Shown here: positions 36,601 through 51,600 of the stretch, piece by piece
Position numbering within the stretch: position 1 is the first letter of the stretch
Layout of the letters: every line of letters begins with the position of its first letter
Assembly: GCF_030867145.1 (NCBI RefSeq)
Contig: NC_134418.1
Span: forward strand, 57,325,682-57,389,681
Reading direction: 5' to 3'
Origin: Opisthocomus hoazin
Lineage: Eukaryota; Chordata; Aves; Opisthocomiformes; Opisthocomidae
Length of the DNA: 64,000 nt
Program-made: the position numbers and the translations under genes
Notes under the pieces: generated by a model
Databases searched by the model: none
Seen by the model: only the letters and a program-made list of their open reading frames with translations
Told to the model about the DNA's origin: nothing

Positions 36601-39600
36601 TTGCTTAAAGAAAGTTTCTAATGATTGCTATTAGATTTTTAAAACATACTAATTAAAGTTAAATCATAAAAAAATATTCTAAACAGTGATGAAAATGAAC
36701 AGCCTTGCACTTATGCTACTGAGCCACCTGCTTTCAGATGCAAATGTGCATCTCAGCAGCTATCAGTGGCCAATGTGCTGTAAGGCTTGGAGTAGTTTAC
36801 CCTCCAGCTGTGTGTTTGTGCAACTGGGTGCTGCCACCAGGTTAAGAATCGTTGGGTAAGCTGAAGCTCTGTCTGTGGCACTGAATAAATGCTTTTGGTC
36901 TATGCCTAACCCAAAAAGTATTTGCTGATGTAAACAGAAAAATATGAAGGTAATTTTGTAGGCAGAGCTTCACAGAAAACAATGCTTGACACAACAGCTT
37001 TTAAAACATGAAATGGTCAAATTACAGGGATACAATTTCTTCATGCGGGAAAATCCTTCATTTTCCTATTAAACAGCGCAGCTCTATGTTTTGATCCTGA
37101 CCTTGCTTTCTTAATTTTTCAGCTGCTCTTGACTATAAAGTGCTGTGTTCAAGCCTTGACGGAAAGGAATACTCCAGAACTGCCTCACTGCAATGTGTTT
37201 CTGATCTGGAGTCTTGCTCTTGTTCAGGTCAGTGGGTTTGGATGTGTGGAAGGCATTGTTTCAGCTGTGTTTCTTGGGGGGCTCAAGTCCTCTAAGCAAA
37301 AGTACAACAAAACTGAAACACTGTAGGGTGTTCACGCAAATGAAGAATAATTTCTCAACTTCAGTCTTCAGGTAATGATGACAGTGCCCAGAAAGAGAAG
37401 AATGGGCTGGAGAAATTGATGCTCTACTGTGTAGCTCAGACAGGCATCTTTGGTACTTTTGGCTACACAAGTGAAATGATTTGAGCTTTCTAAAAATGCC
37501 AGCGTAGACAAAGCTATTCCTTACTGCGTAGAGATGCATGCAGGAGCTTCTGCAGCATATTTGGGTTTAAAAGCAATTTGCTTTTCATAGAAATTATTTC
37601 ATCAGCTCTCCTAGCCTGCTTCTCCTCTGCAGTCAACTGTGACTCTGCAGGTCTAGCAGCAACGGGAGGGTTCATGTACTTTCTTAGAATTTCTCTTCCT
37701 GTGTTTTCTGGGCTACTCAGGGTAGATGCTAAGAAACAAAGACTAAAGTGCTAGCAGCTGCCTCCTTCTTGCCTTACTGTAAAGTTCTTGCCATTACTAT
37801 CACTGTAGCAGCTGGAACAGCTGCGTTAGGATCATTCTTGGTGACAAGTCCAGGCCTGACAAAACTTGAGCTCAGAGCCTGACCTTTGTTAAGCTTGCAA
37901 GGAAAAAAAACCCAAACCTGACTGTGCTTAGCAAAACAAATAAGGTCAGGGTTGCTTGTAGGTATGTGTCCTATGTCACTCTAGCCAAATCGTACAGAAA
38001 GAAAAAAGACAAATAAAGGCAGAACTACACCTGTTTCTAATGTACTTACTGGAACAGGCACCACCACATCATAATTTGATCGAAGTGCTGCAGACATAAT
38101 ATTCCTGAGGAGGGTGATGAAGCAATGCAGGCAGTTCAACACAATCTTTTTGGCTGCTCTGTTGAATACCTGAAGTTCTTCCACTAATTGTGCATTTAGA
38201 GCTTCATAGTCTTTCTTTGCCAGGTCCATCTCTTCTCCAGTTGACCTCTGAAGGTAGCTGTTGTAGTCCAACAACTTGTCATAGCGCTTCTGGATGAGCT
38301 TCTGTGGGCCTGGAAACAAGGCTTGTAGTGCTGAGAGAGGACTCAAAACAAGCTTGTCCAGTTGAGCCATCTGGAGAGGTATAAAACAGACCTATTTATT
38401 CATACAGTTCTTCAGACCCAGTAACAGGTTAAGCCTGATGGCAGCCTATCGAGCAATCTGTTAATTACTCTTTGCATAGCATTGCTGTCAGAGGCAGCTT
38501 CAAGCAGGGTCTAGCATGAGGTAACATTGCAAAGGAGAGGTAACAGTTTTGCAGCTTCAAGTGTCTGGTAATGGTAACAGTCCCTGGGAGCATGCAGCCT
38601 GCGGTACTGCCCTTAGCGTGTTACCACGGAGGAAAAACTGGGCAAGGATCAGTGAAGTGGTTCAGTGAAAGTGGGATTTCCGTAACTGGAAGGCCTATGC
38701 CAATATACAGCCTAGAGGCAATGAGGTCTTGTTAAATGGCAGGCTTGCAGTCTTGAATGCTATCAAAGCTTCTTTTTTTTTTTTTTCCTGCAAACAGCTG
38801 TAACTCAATTCCTGTTTAAGCAAACACAAACAATCGCTTGATTGATTATATTATGTTATGCTTGTTGGTTTTATCTGTAGTAATCAACAAAATTAGACAC
38901 CTGGTAAAAAAACCTGAAGCATTTCTCAGACTTTTTTATTAGTCTCTAATTGTCTCAAGGGATTAATATTGCATGAAATAAAATTTATTTTTGTAACTCA
39001 CTTCAAATACAGCACAGGCTTATAGTGAGTGAAACTCATCATCATATTAAAGCTCTTGGATGTTCTGTGTGAATTCAGTTGTTGGGCTGAATGTGAGAAT
39101 AAAAGTGCAGCTGTCCCTCTATCCTCCGTAACACACCGCAGTTGAGGAAAGATCCATTTTAGCACCAGAATTGCTCTTCCAAGGCCAAGAGGATGTACAC
39201 TAGCTAGATAGTTCCTACTTTATTTCCACCTGAAAACCTGCACTGTGTTTAGCAAACCAATTTTTGATGCATTAAGAAAACAATTTTTCCAAATTCCTGG
39301 ACCTGATTTCTGGAAGAGGCTATTGTGGATTTCTGCCCTAAAATTTTCCATAAAATAAAATGAGAGAGGAAGGTACTCATTATGGACAAATGCACAAAGG
39401 AAAAAAAAAATTAACCTGGGCCCATTGCTGAGATCTCCATTGATAACACCCTTTCAGGAAAACATGTGAAGAACTCTGTGCATGGTTCAGTGAGAATATC
39501 TACTCATCGTGCAATGTCAGGACAAAAGTTTTTTTAAAAAAACCTTATACGTAGGGTAGTAAATCCATGTAATCTTGTAAATCCAAGGCACAGAAATAAG

Positions 39601-42600
39601 TAGAAATTAGCATGGTTAATAGTCCACAGTTAAATGATTAAGATTTTTTTATTACTATTACTTAGACTTTCAGAATAGCTGGATCATGAGCCAAATAGGA
39701 GTTACAAAATTTTTCCCTGAAAAAAAGTTTTCCTTTTCATCTCTTGTGGAATGGCTTCTGCTTTTCTTTGATGTTTCTGAATAGGGGGGCATCTCCCATA
39801 CTGGACACACTCACCACTGCAGTGACAGAAGGGTACTCTTCTGCACTTTATGCACTCATTCACTGTAAAGACATTGGAAATATCTTTCTGATTATTGAGA
39901 TTAATTTTTGAGATTCTTTTCAAATGTGGGAACTTCAAAGGAAAGGAAATACAACATCTTATTTCCCTATCTGGGGGGATGTGGTCTGTCAAAGATCCTT
40001 CTGTTTCTTGGTAGACTCCATTTTCAGTGTTTTGGAAAGGATTGAATGGCTGTATTTTAGTCAGCACAAACCTAGAGGGGTATAAGAAAACCTCCACCTC
40101 TGAATTTTTCCAGCTTGAGCAGCTGTTTGAAGAAGCAGCCTGCCCCAGTTTGAAGAGAAATTTTAGTCCATCTTAGTACAGCCAAGCATTGGAGTTTGTT
40201 TGGATCCTGAAAGCAAGAGACTAGTTGAAAAACTATTATTACCTTTGTTTTTTTTTTTAATTGCTTTTTAATTCCTGTGGGCTATATTCAGATTTTTCAT
40301 GGTTTCGTTGTAGGAAGGATAGTAACTTACTTGAAAAGGTAGTAAAGCTGAGATTTTCACAGATCTGTGGTTCCAGAAGCTAATAGTTCATGAGCACAAC
40401 AAAGATCACGCAAGTCACTCTAAAACTGCAAGTGTTGATACAAAAGTAGCAAAGCAAAGATCATAGAATCATAGAAAGGTAAGGGCTGGAAGAGACCTCA
40501 AAGATCATCTTGTTCCAACCCCCCTGCCATGAGCAGGGACATCTTCCACTACACCAGGTTGCTCAAAGCCCCATCCAACCTGGCCTTGAACACTTCCAGG
40601 GAGGGGGCATGCACAGCTTCTCTGGGCAACCTGTGCCACTGCCTCACCACCCTCATAGTAAAGAATTTCTTTCTTATATCCAGTCTAAACCTACCCTCTT
40701 TCAGCTTGAAGCCATTACCCCTTGTGCTATCACTAGATGCCCTTGTCAGAAGTCCCTCTCCAGCTTTCTTGTAGGCCCCCTTCAGCTGCAGCAGCAGATC
40801 TGCTGCTCTTGTCTGAAGCTCAGATAAAACGTGCAAATTTAGCACAAAGATTTGTTAGTTTAAACCCAGGAACTGAGCTTGAGAAGTTTTCTTTAGCTCT
40901 GCTAGGGAAAACACAGTGCACTTACACTGAATTTTATCTTATTTCTTACAGAAACTCAACCAAAAAATCCACTCATCTTTCCCAATGGATACCTAAGGTT
41001 TTTTGCTCTTTTCTGTCCTAGTCTTCCTCACATACACCTGTTTTCTCACACACACAGATAGCTGTGTAATACTGGACATTGGATAAACTTACAAGGTCTT
41101 CACAGAGATTTGCAGTGTTCTGTTTTTTTAAACAGTCGTCAACTTCGTTGTTTTTGTCTTGCAAGATTTCCTGAAGCCCAATTATATTCTGTGCAGCCAG
41201 ATTTATAGAATCCTAAATGAGAAGATGGTAGGAAGATGAAATTGTATTATGATCCATTTCAATATACTGCATTCACTTATGCAGATACTGCAATAATACT
41301 GATGGAATCAGAAATATTTTCCATCTGTGACACCTGTGCATTTCTGTGCAGTCTCCAGACATTGTGGGGTTGTTTACTGTGATAACATTTTCCTATATTT
41401 TGTCTGTTTTCAATGTAAACTATTTAAGAATCATGTTGTTAATGTTCAACTAAAAAATTATGCCTCAACCTAATGAATGTCCCACTGGAAGTTAGCTACT
41501 CCTCAGCAAGAAGCCAGCCCATTCACTCTCAGAGGCCTCTTTTGGAGGACTAAGTAGGACTACAGTGGTGTATTTCACTTACTCTGAATTTTAATCTTAA
41601 TGAAGCATGCATCCGTTTGGATAAGGAACTGTCAACACCAATTCCAGGCAACAACCCTTGTCAGCTGAGCTCACTGGCCTTCCCCTGTTTGCTGAACCAA
41701 ACAAGGTGCATTTGTGATAAGCTCTGGCCAGCTGGCTATTGGTCTTGCCTACCTCTCAAACAACCTTCGTGTCCGGTCTGGGCACACTGACACTTTGAAG
41801 GGCCTCATGCCATCTACAAAGTTGTCAAGTTGTCTGTGAGAGGGAAAGTTGGTAAGTCTACAAGCCAACCCACATCTTCGGAGAGGAGGATTAAAGCAAA
41901 GGCATTTACAACACTTGAGCACTCTGTACATCTTACACTAGCCCTCAACACAACCTAGCAACGGGATAAAGGAAGGAGTCCTCACATCCAAAGTATGTAT
42001 TTTAGGACATTTAAATTCATATGGCTGCAACTCAGTTCTTCCATTTGTAATGAGAAGCAGCTGGTGCTGCACTGCAGCAGATGTGCCTGACCCATATGAC
42101 AGCTTCCCACAGTGCCACCAGACAGCACCTTCTTTTCTGCACTGCACCCATGGGTCTCCACAGAGTTGGCTTGTGAAAAGGGAAAAATGCAGAAGCGTGG
42201 GCTTCAAACCTTCTTTGCCATGGGCTCAGTAATGCAGCAGCAGCACAGCGTATTTATTTAATGTGGTGATGTAGACAGGCCTGCTTATAAATAACTTGGT
42301 GTTGCCTAACCAGTGGCAGAAATGTGTGTTAAGCTGGTTATGGACATGGTTTGTGGCCCCATGTTTCAAAACAGCCTGTACCTACCTGTAGATGTTGCGA
42401 GGAGAGTGAAATGTTCTTCACGCACCATTTCACAGTCTTCTCTAAACTTCGAAACAACTTTTCTTCCTTATTAAAAGTTTGATCTTTCACCTAAAATAGA
42501 TGTTTGCACTGTTTATTTGGCAGCCCAAAAAAGCCTGGCTAATGAAAGAAATGTCCAGACAGCTGCTGGAAAAATCCCAGACCTTCTCTGAACTCCTCCC

Positions 42601-45600
42601 TTTGAGAACAGAACAGATCAGCCCCTAATTCTCCGAAGTTTTAATCCAGTTAATTTCTCTCCAGTTTTAATCCAAGAAAAGTCAACGGCACAGGGCAACA
42701 TGACACAGAATTTAACTTTCAATCCTTGCAGAAGCAGGGAGTTGCTTTATTAAAAGCACACCTATGTGTGCCAATAAAACTTTTAATTTTCTGTATATTG
42801 TTGCTCCATTTGAGGAAACAATGGTGAAAATGGTAAGACATTTTCATCTCGTGGCGTGACTTCCCTGGGTGCTGATTTGGGGGTGATGGGGAGATTTCCC
42901 TCAAGCAGGCTGTAGGTGGAGCTGTTACCTCTAGAGCAATGCCAGCTCTTCAGCTAGAAACCTCAGCAGCTGGAAATAGGCTTGTACTACTATTTTATGC
43001 CAGCTGACAAAAAAAAAAAAAAAAAAAACACAACCACCTGAAAATACGTTGATTTCTGCCTACCTTTTACTTGAAATCTCAAGTCTCATGTTCAGTGGTC
43101 TTGCTGTAAGGGTCACAGCGGGTTTCAGAGATGTGAACTGGGAAACAGTCTAATTAAGCAGGAGAGAGGGCTGAATCTTTAACAGATGTATCCTGATTCT
43201 AAAATGATTCTCAAATGTTTTAAGCTTAATTAAAAAAAAAAAAAAGTAAAAAACCCCCAGAAAACAGAAGCTTCTAAAGGGAAAAAAGAAAAATCACATC
43301 TCCTCTTAATCAAAATTTAATTCCCTGTTTTTCTCTGATTTTATAGCCTTGCTGCTGTTCTATTCTGAATAAAAAAATTTCCACTGTACAAATAAATGAA
43401 CAGAAAAAATAAATGTGGGTAGTCTGCGTCAGAGAAAGGGGGAAACCACTGATAAAAAACAAAACAGGAAAAAACGGCACGTATCTTGTAAAGTCACATC
43501 TAGAAAGGCAAGTGACCTTGTATAATCAGCCATCTCATGAAGTGAGGTGCACTGGGTATCATTTTCAAGTTCAGTTGTAATTGATTTTCTTTGAGATTCA
43601 GACTTAAGCTTTCCTGAAAATGTTTATCCTGCTAGGTTTTGAATTACAACCTCAAAATTATGAAGGAGTGTTTTCGTTTTGGCCACCCAACACCCATCAG
43701 AATTATCACAGGGTTCTTTGCTTCTGGTAGTTTTGACAGTTCCAGGTCCTTGCACGTGTAAAGGCAAACCCCATGGCCCTTCCTGATCAGAAGTATTGGT
43801 CATCTTCCTTGCTAGATTCAGAACCTGAATGTTATGGTGCAGAGCAAGATGGACTGAACACCTTTTCAGTACCGACAATAACTATGGTCAGTTTGTCTGC
43901 AAAAACCTGATCTGAGACTGAGTTTCACAAAACTACCAGTCACTTCCTCTCTGCTGAAGACCAGAAGTTTGAGAAACCCTTAGATAAAAAGGGAAAAGGT
44001 GGAGAACACATTACGTTATTTTCTATTTCAATCACAAAGGTCTCTCCTGTCTTCTGTGACAGTCAGAAAATGACTTTATAAATGATGCAGGGAAAAAAGC
44101 AACACCACAAACTCCATTGCTAACATGTTTTAAAAAATGCCCAGTGCAAAAGCAGAACAGAAGCTGTCAATGCAAATCTGCAGTTGGATGAGTAAGCACC
44201 TGAGGTTCTCCTCCCGTCAGTATTTTCAGATGGCTGGTGACCCTCTTGGATTTCTTGCTAATGGAGTGGATATTCAGTCGGGAAAACTTTTCTTTAAGGG
44301 TGTCATCATCATCATTCCTCTTATACTTCAGCACTGCAGACAGAGAGTTTCATGACACTAATCATCTGTATTCACAGGGCTTTTCACAGGGACAGGCACA
44401 CAAATATGAAACCATTTGAGAGCAGACACTTTGATGTCACTTGCTGTAGTCTTGTGTGAGAATGCTTGAGACGATGAAAACTCTGTTATCAACGCTAGCC
44501 TTGGGAAGAGTGAAGTTAGGGCTTCAAGGTGGCAAGTCTATAAGAAATATTGCTATCATTGCATCTTAATTATTATCAATGTTTGCAACTGCATTACAGA
44601 CAACGAACATGGGCATAACATGAATTCTTTCATCATTTTCATATTTCTGGAGTTATCAGTCAGATAATATAGCTGGCTGAGGACAAGTGACATTAAGGCA
44701 TCTGTCACCTTCTTGAAACCCAGCGTACTGCACAACTTGGGTAGCACCAGCCAAAACTGTTGTAGTGATATGACTGGAGTTGAAACCTCTCTTGTAATTG
44801 TCAGCCCAAACCTACAAAGACAGAAGAATTTGCAGTGACATTTTCTTACCCAAATCTTTCCTCCTTTTAAGTTCATTGATGTTCACATTAATATTTTTCA
44901 TAGCAAAAAGGGCATCTTGTAGCACCTTGTGGTCAGGGTGAGAAGCAGGAGTTGAATTCAAGAGTTCACAGAGTAACAAGGGATATTTCATCACCCGTTG
45001 CACTGGTTTGATCATCAGGGATCCCATGTCCATTAGATTTGGCTTTCCTCTATAATTTGTACAAAAAAATATCACATAGGAGAAACTCCTTGAAGACAAA
45101 AACTTCTTACTATTTCTGTCTAGTCATTGAAGCTGCTGCCTTTTATATCCTTCAGCTGAGCTTTCAACTACAGAAAATACCGAAAGCAGAGCAGTGCTTT
45201 GCATTGAGTCATAGAAGTTCAATTACCACTGAAGTCAATAAATAAGATACATCTGTCAGGGAGCACGGGGCCGTTGTAAACGAAACCCTCCTCTTGCCCC
45301 CTCAATGAGAAACGCACACCAGGTCTGAGTTTTCTGTATTTTCAGTGATCTGCCAGACTGTTGCTTAGACATTACCTCTGAAACAGTCCCACTCAGCCTG
45401 AGGGTGCGTGTGGTACAACTCACACACCACGACACCCAGGAAGGGAGATGTAGGTGGAAGAAGAAATAACAGGAAGTTTGAGAAAGGTGTGTGAGAGGGG
45501 CTGTTACATCCTGCTCTGGCCCCTCAGGCTTAAAATTGCAGTATCTCTCTGCTGCAAGTAACTGGGATGCCCGTTCACGGCTGCATCCCTTCTCACAACA

Positions 45601-48600
45601 TCTGTCAGCTTGCCACAGTGACCTTTAAACTTTACTGTCTCTCACCCGTGGTTTTTCTTTGCTGGCTGCCGGTAGGTTATTTCTAATGATGCCTGAGCTT
45701 CCAAAGGGTTCCAGATCTGGGCTGGGGAAACGCTGAACCTACAGGGTGTTCACCCAGGCTTGATCCAACCTGCTAGAAGTCACCTTACACAAAGGCAAAG
45801 CCGGTAGCTGCCTGGGGTGGCAGAAGGATGAAAGTAGGAAAGTCACAGCTTCCAGCATTGGCACAGGGACACTGCGGCTCCAGGCTCGATACCAGCTGGC
45901 TCAGCAGGGGCTGCAGAGCAGCTTCCCCAGGCACCCAAGTGGCTCCAGCCATCAAGGCCAACCAAGCTCTCTGGCCTCCATGCAAGGGGGTTACCAGCCA
46001 GCCAAATTCATGCTCCAGCTCCACTCTGGACAAAAGCCTTTGCTCATACTCTCTAGGCTTGAAGGGGAAAGGCTGTGCAGTTTGCAGGTCATCCCAACAG
46101 CCTGGGAGAAAACAGGGGAAGGGCAAGGCTAAGCCACACGTGTCTTCACTACTTTCCATGTGGCTGGTAGAAACATGGGTTCTCCCCGGAGAAGGTAACA
46201 CCAGGTGGCCGAGCTCTAGGGCCAGGGCCAGCCATTAGTGAGGCTCCAGCAGCAGGACAGACATGTCCATTGTGTCTCGTACCCGTGACTCACAGACCTC
46301 CCCTCTGAAACCGAGCGTGAGCTGTTGGTAACAGTGTGAAGGGCAGCCAAGCAGAGCGAGGTTTCCATTTGCATGCCCGAAAAGGCTGCTTTGGAGGGGA
46401 AAAGGTTGTTTGACATTAACTATGCAAGACTTAATGCTAGGCAAAGAAGGATTTCTGCATATGGAAAGATGCAATAACACAATGTAGAAGGAAAGTACAA
46501 AAAGACAGGGAACAGCCACTTGGTTTTTCAGGCTGACATCTATTGTTTTGTGCAGCAGGAAGAGTAAAAGAGGAAAAAAAAAAAGCTTTCATTCCCACTT
46601 TTATATGTATAAAATGTACAAGAGCCAATCCTTACTGCTGACTAATTAACAATTTGAATGCCTTTGAGAAGAGACATCTGCATATTTAAACCATCTCTCT
46701 CACACAGGCATTATCTGTAAAAAAGTTCTGCATGAAAAAAAATTAACAGTAGATGCCTTTTAAGGCTTCTTGATGTCCCCAAACCTTCTCATCATTTCAA
46801 TCCCCCTCATTTCCCCTGTATCCTACATTAAATATAGAGAGCTATTTTCCCTTCTTTCAGCTTCTGGCAGCAATAATGAAGAAAAAAAAAAATCTTAAAT
46901 TGTTATTGTTTTCTCTGAAAAGCCCCATGAATGCAAATCTATAAAAGCTGCCTCATGAATGGAAAAATCTTCAAGTGTCTTCTCTTTATATAGTTGCACT
47001 TTGGACAGCTGCCCAAGTGATAAACAGCCCTCTGTTCGCATATCTGCATGACACAGTCTTGCAATATGGTTTGAGAGATGGTAGGTTTGTTATAAGATAA
47101 TGACTCACTGGGGCACTAAATGCCACAAAGTTCAACTCATCTAATTCTCCCCAGCAAGATTAGCTGCTGATAGCCACTCTCCCTGGACGGGTCCCGTTTG
47201 CCATGCGCCCTGTTAGGACAAGGTATCCAGCCGCCGGGCAGGACATGGCCTTGCCACGCGACCGAAATAGGCAAGTAATGGCTTGTGACATCTATTGTGC
47301 AGAAAATTAGGTTGATAATTCATTTGGGATGCTACTTCAGCCTTCCCCCCCGTTACTGGGAGTCTAGCAAGTATTCTAGGTCATATGTAGCTGTACTAAT
47401 CTCACCGCAAATTATTACCATAGCTCTGCAGTAAACACAGCTGGCTTAACTGCAGTGAGCTTCACAGCATACCCTTCCTCCCTCCTCCCAGCAAAACAAA
47501 GTCACAAATGCAGAAGGAATCCCGCCTGTTTAAAAAACACTTGGTGGTGAGACATGCAAAAACAGGTGATCCAGGATTTAGTTTCATTTGCTCTCATTAC
47601 CCAGCAACGAGGTCCAGTGGCAAACCCGATAGCCCGTGCGGTACAGCAGGGCTGAGGCCGGTGTCATATTCAGCTTGGCAGTTTTGAAATGGTGTGCGTG
47701 CATCAGAGGCTGCAGCGCGACTTAGAGCCTCGGGCTTCATGGTTTACTGTGCGTGAGTTCATTTTAGTACAAGACATGCAGGGCAAATAATTCACTGTGC
47801 CATAAGACTCTCATGCAAACCCAGGGAATTCAATGAGGCTGCACAGCTGTTAAGCGAAGCAGAATTTAACCTATTGAGCTGCTAGCAAAGGGCAGCACTG
47901 TCTGGTATTTATGTAATTGTTTTCTTGATCATGCCTGAATGAAAAGCAATCTGGGAGCAGCCACATCACAGGCTGTTTGGGGTGAGTTACGCTGTATTTT
48001 CCAGTTCAACGTTAACCAGATTTTTGGGCACAGTCTCACCAAAAGGCTGCTTAGGCTTTGCAACCTCTAAGCTGATTTGCAGGCGATGGCATTTCTGGGT
48101 GCCCTGCCGGTCAGTGGGGAAGGCAAATGCCACCACACCGTGCAAGGTAGCCAAGCTCAGGGAGGGTCCCGCAGCTAAACCTGGCTCACTCCACTCTGCA
48201 CAGCTTTATAAGAGCCAGTTTAAACTCAGAGAGTGAGTTGCATCCTACACTCCACTGGAAACTGTTTGAAAGAGAAGACTAGGCATTCATTTCTGATTGG
48301 GTTACGCAAGGCAGAGCAGCCAGTCTTGCGCTATTTCTATGTGCGTTGCTGTCTCGCACAATCTTACTGTGACTCTTGGGGTATTTTGTTCCTCTTGGAG
48401 CCCCACTCCTTGGGAGACAGGACTATACAAGAATGTCCCTTATCAAAACAAAATGCAGAAAAACTATTTCCTATCTTAGACTAAAGCTTGAAAACCCTAA
48501 CTGTAGAGTTTCAGCATGCAAATCCTTCAAAGTCTATTTTACACTGCTCGTATTTATGACGTGCGATTGACTAATTAACAAATTATCTGACTTGGTGTTA

Positions 48601-51600
48601 GTCTCCTACCAATATAGTGTACACTTGCTCCTCTGTTCTCTCTTAACATTTCTGTATGGGGTTGTAATCATTTTCTTCAGTTCAGCTAACCCCTCCTCAA
48701 ACCTCTACCTGCAGGTAACTTCAGGAGATGCTGCATTTCAATGAGCCCAACCTGCTGGATGTCCAGAAACTGCAGCTGTGATAAACTGTCCTTTATAGCT
48801 TTTCAAAGATGTCACATTTGGCACAGAAGTCCCTTAACCACAAGTGATCGGTGGCTAGGTGAGTATTCTGGCAAAGTGTTGAAATGAGCCTGTTCTTTTC
48901 TGATGTTCTTCCAGCCACTGTCAGAGGGAAGATCCTAAGGTGGACTTCTCATATAGGACTACCGAAGGGGTCGTCACCTTAGGAATAGCTTTACCGGTGA
49001 ACCTAACATGTATTGTAGCAGGTCTACAAAGGCCTATGCAAAATGATTTCAGATTGTCTGGATTTTGAAGACTGACGCTATGTTGTTGACAAGCACTCCT
49101 GCGGACCTCAGAGCTCCCTAACCACATCTATAAGACAGTGAGGTTATAATAAAGGGCTCCGAATGAACTGGCAACTAAATTAAGTAGCTTCATAAACCAC
49201 AAGTTTTGAAAGATACTGCAAAGCTAGTGCACTGGTAATTAGAAAACTAGACAGGCTTAGGGAAATTAAACCTGAGAGTCTTTATCACATATGTCCTGGA
49301 AAAATCTATGGGTTATACTGACACAAAAGGCCTGTGCTCTTAAAATTTCCACATGTACAGTTTTAAGCATACTGAGGATAAATTAAAGATATTTTCAAGA
49401 TTATTTTACACATAAGAAAGGCACAGTACTTACTCTTCCTCGTATATCTTTCTGCAAAAGAGAAGAAAACAAAATGTGTATTAGATTCCTGCTAAAAGGA
49501 TTTCTACAAATCAGGGGCCAGATTCTCAGATACTCTTCAGTGACACAGAGCAGCCATAACTAGCCGGTTAACTTTGGTTTATGGCTGCTGTGTGTCAGCA
49601 GCACTGCACAAAACAGCCAGAGGGTACCAGTGAATCTGGCCCTGTATCTTTTTGAAAGGACAGCCCCAAATGAGAAAGGATTGTCAGAAACCTGGCTTTG
49701 GCTATAAGACCCAGCCTTGTCCTGACACTGTTAGAGAAGGAAGTTTGGGTCACTGTACTAACAACAGTAAGTAACATCCAGTCCTTAATACAAAAAGTAA
49801 AGTTAAACATGTCATTCTTGTACTTTACATACATTCTTGTCTACTCTCTTTAAATAGAAATGTATTTGTAAATAAGAAAGACTACACTGCAGCCTTTTAG
49901 GATATAGAATAAATGAAGCTGTTAAGTTTTTTGTCAGCTACACATGAACTGGAACCTCTGCAGAGTAGGATGCTGTTGATACACACACTGAAAGCAGCAG
50001 GGACACACAACTGTAGTTTGGAAGCACTCAGACATGCACATAGAAGATTTTCCTTATGGTATGAATTCACTCAAATGCAAAGGAACCAAAATGTCACTCA
50101 TCTCTCGTTAGGCTTTCCTGACATCACATCATCAGCCACTGCTTTTTCACTGCCTGCACTCATCCCCTTGCACACCAGTGCCTGGCTAAGCATCTGGAAG
50201 CTGGTGCTTTCATTGCTTCTGCACTGTCAGCACTTTGCGTGCTTATGACGTCCCTCTGCCCCTGTAATAGCTGACCAAGCTACTTCAGGCTGAAAGCAGA
50301 GCAGGTAGTTGCCAGCATCCTTTCCTTTCATTTTTACCAGCTGCATTTCTTTGGCTAAGCTAGCAAACAACATCCCCAGTTTGCATAATCACTGCTGAAA
50401 CACAGGACTCTACAGAATTTGGATTTTCACGTCTCCAAAGCAGACACCTACATTTTGGGATGGAATTTCTCCTTTTCAGTCAACAGGAGGAATCGGAATC
50501 TCAGCAAGACTAATTAAATCTGATTTGTCTGTACAGATGTGCAGAGTGCCACTCTCAAATTGCTCCTGATATAGAAGTTATTTTTCACATGGCAGATACT
50601 ACTCAGCTGAGGAACAGAAGCCTCTAGTAACATTAGCCCATTTTAATTTTTAAAAAATGGAATAATATTCCTGCCAAGGAAAAAAGAAGTATTTAAGAAG
50701 TAAGCATTTTTCAAGAATAGTCGTCACCAGCCCCCGCATTTATTATGCCTCAAAATGGAAAACAGCCTATAACTTATTTGGTAAAAATGCTGCATAATTT
50801 TCTTCTTAGAACAAGTATTCTCTAATCAGTAGTAACAGGTTTAGGTGACCACAGCTCTGCGTTTGAGTGTGCACTTTTAGGTCTTAATACTTGAATTGCC
50901 TGCAATCTTTATGCTCTGGGAAAAAACACAACACAGTATACATGCACCAGTTATTTTTTTGTTGGTTCCTGTTTAAAGGCTAATCAGGGAAGAACAAAAC
51001 AAGGCTTCATTGTGAGGAAGGCTTTGTCACTTCCTGCTAGCAAAGGCTACAATGGCTTAGCAGAAAATATCCTTTCTCTTCACAAATCCCAGCTGTGATT
51101 TTGGAACAGGAGCTCCTCTTGCTGGCTCTGGAATTCAAGTGGCAGCATCCACACTAGCATGTACGTGGACACTACCTTTTATCTTTATTTCCTTCCATGT
51201 CCCCTTGCCTTAGCAGCAGGGATGAATGAATGACAGTAGCAGCTTCTCTTGATTAGCCAGAAAAGAATATTGTGGGCACCAGAAACTAAAACACCTCCTT
51301 AGGGGAGACACCTGGCCATCCGTTAGCCTGAAAGCCTGAGTTTATATGAAAATCTATTTCTTTCAACTTCCAGCATAACTAAAGCCTAAGTACCCCGTAC
51401 CATATACTTTGTTAGGTATTTAATAACTGGACACGTTGCACAAAATAAACCTTATTTTCAACATAACCTCTCTTCAAAGTGAATATTTCTCTTTTAATGT
51501 TTTTAATATTTTCCTCCACCACTCTTCCCAGATTTCACCTGGACATACTTCCCATCCCCTAAGTCTTAAGACTTCTCTGCACACTAACTGGGGTGTGGTT

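Larger units (their letters stand above)
38371..41092 (-). other. ARHGEF38: ARHGEF38 intron with CR1 and an open frame
   Basis: 2.7-kb phase-0 intron. Holds a CR1 3' end (40461-40800) and an intronic open frame at 39702-40097, listed separately. Confidence 0.9.

Noticed and set aside
45785-46238. Overlapping 136-138 codon ORFs on opposite strands
   Set aside because: Mirror-image open frames in moderately GC-rich sequence; no splice sites or homology to ARHGEF38.
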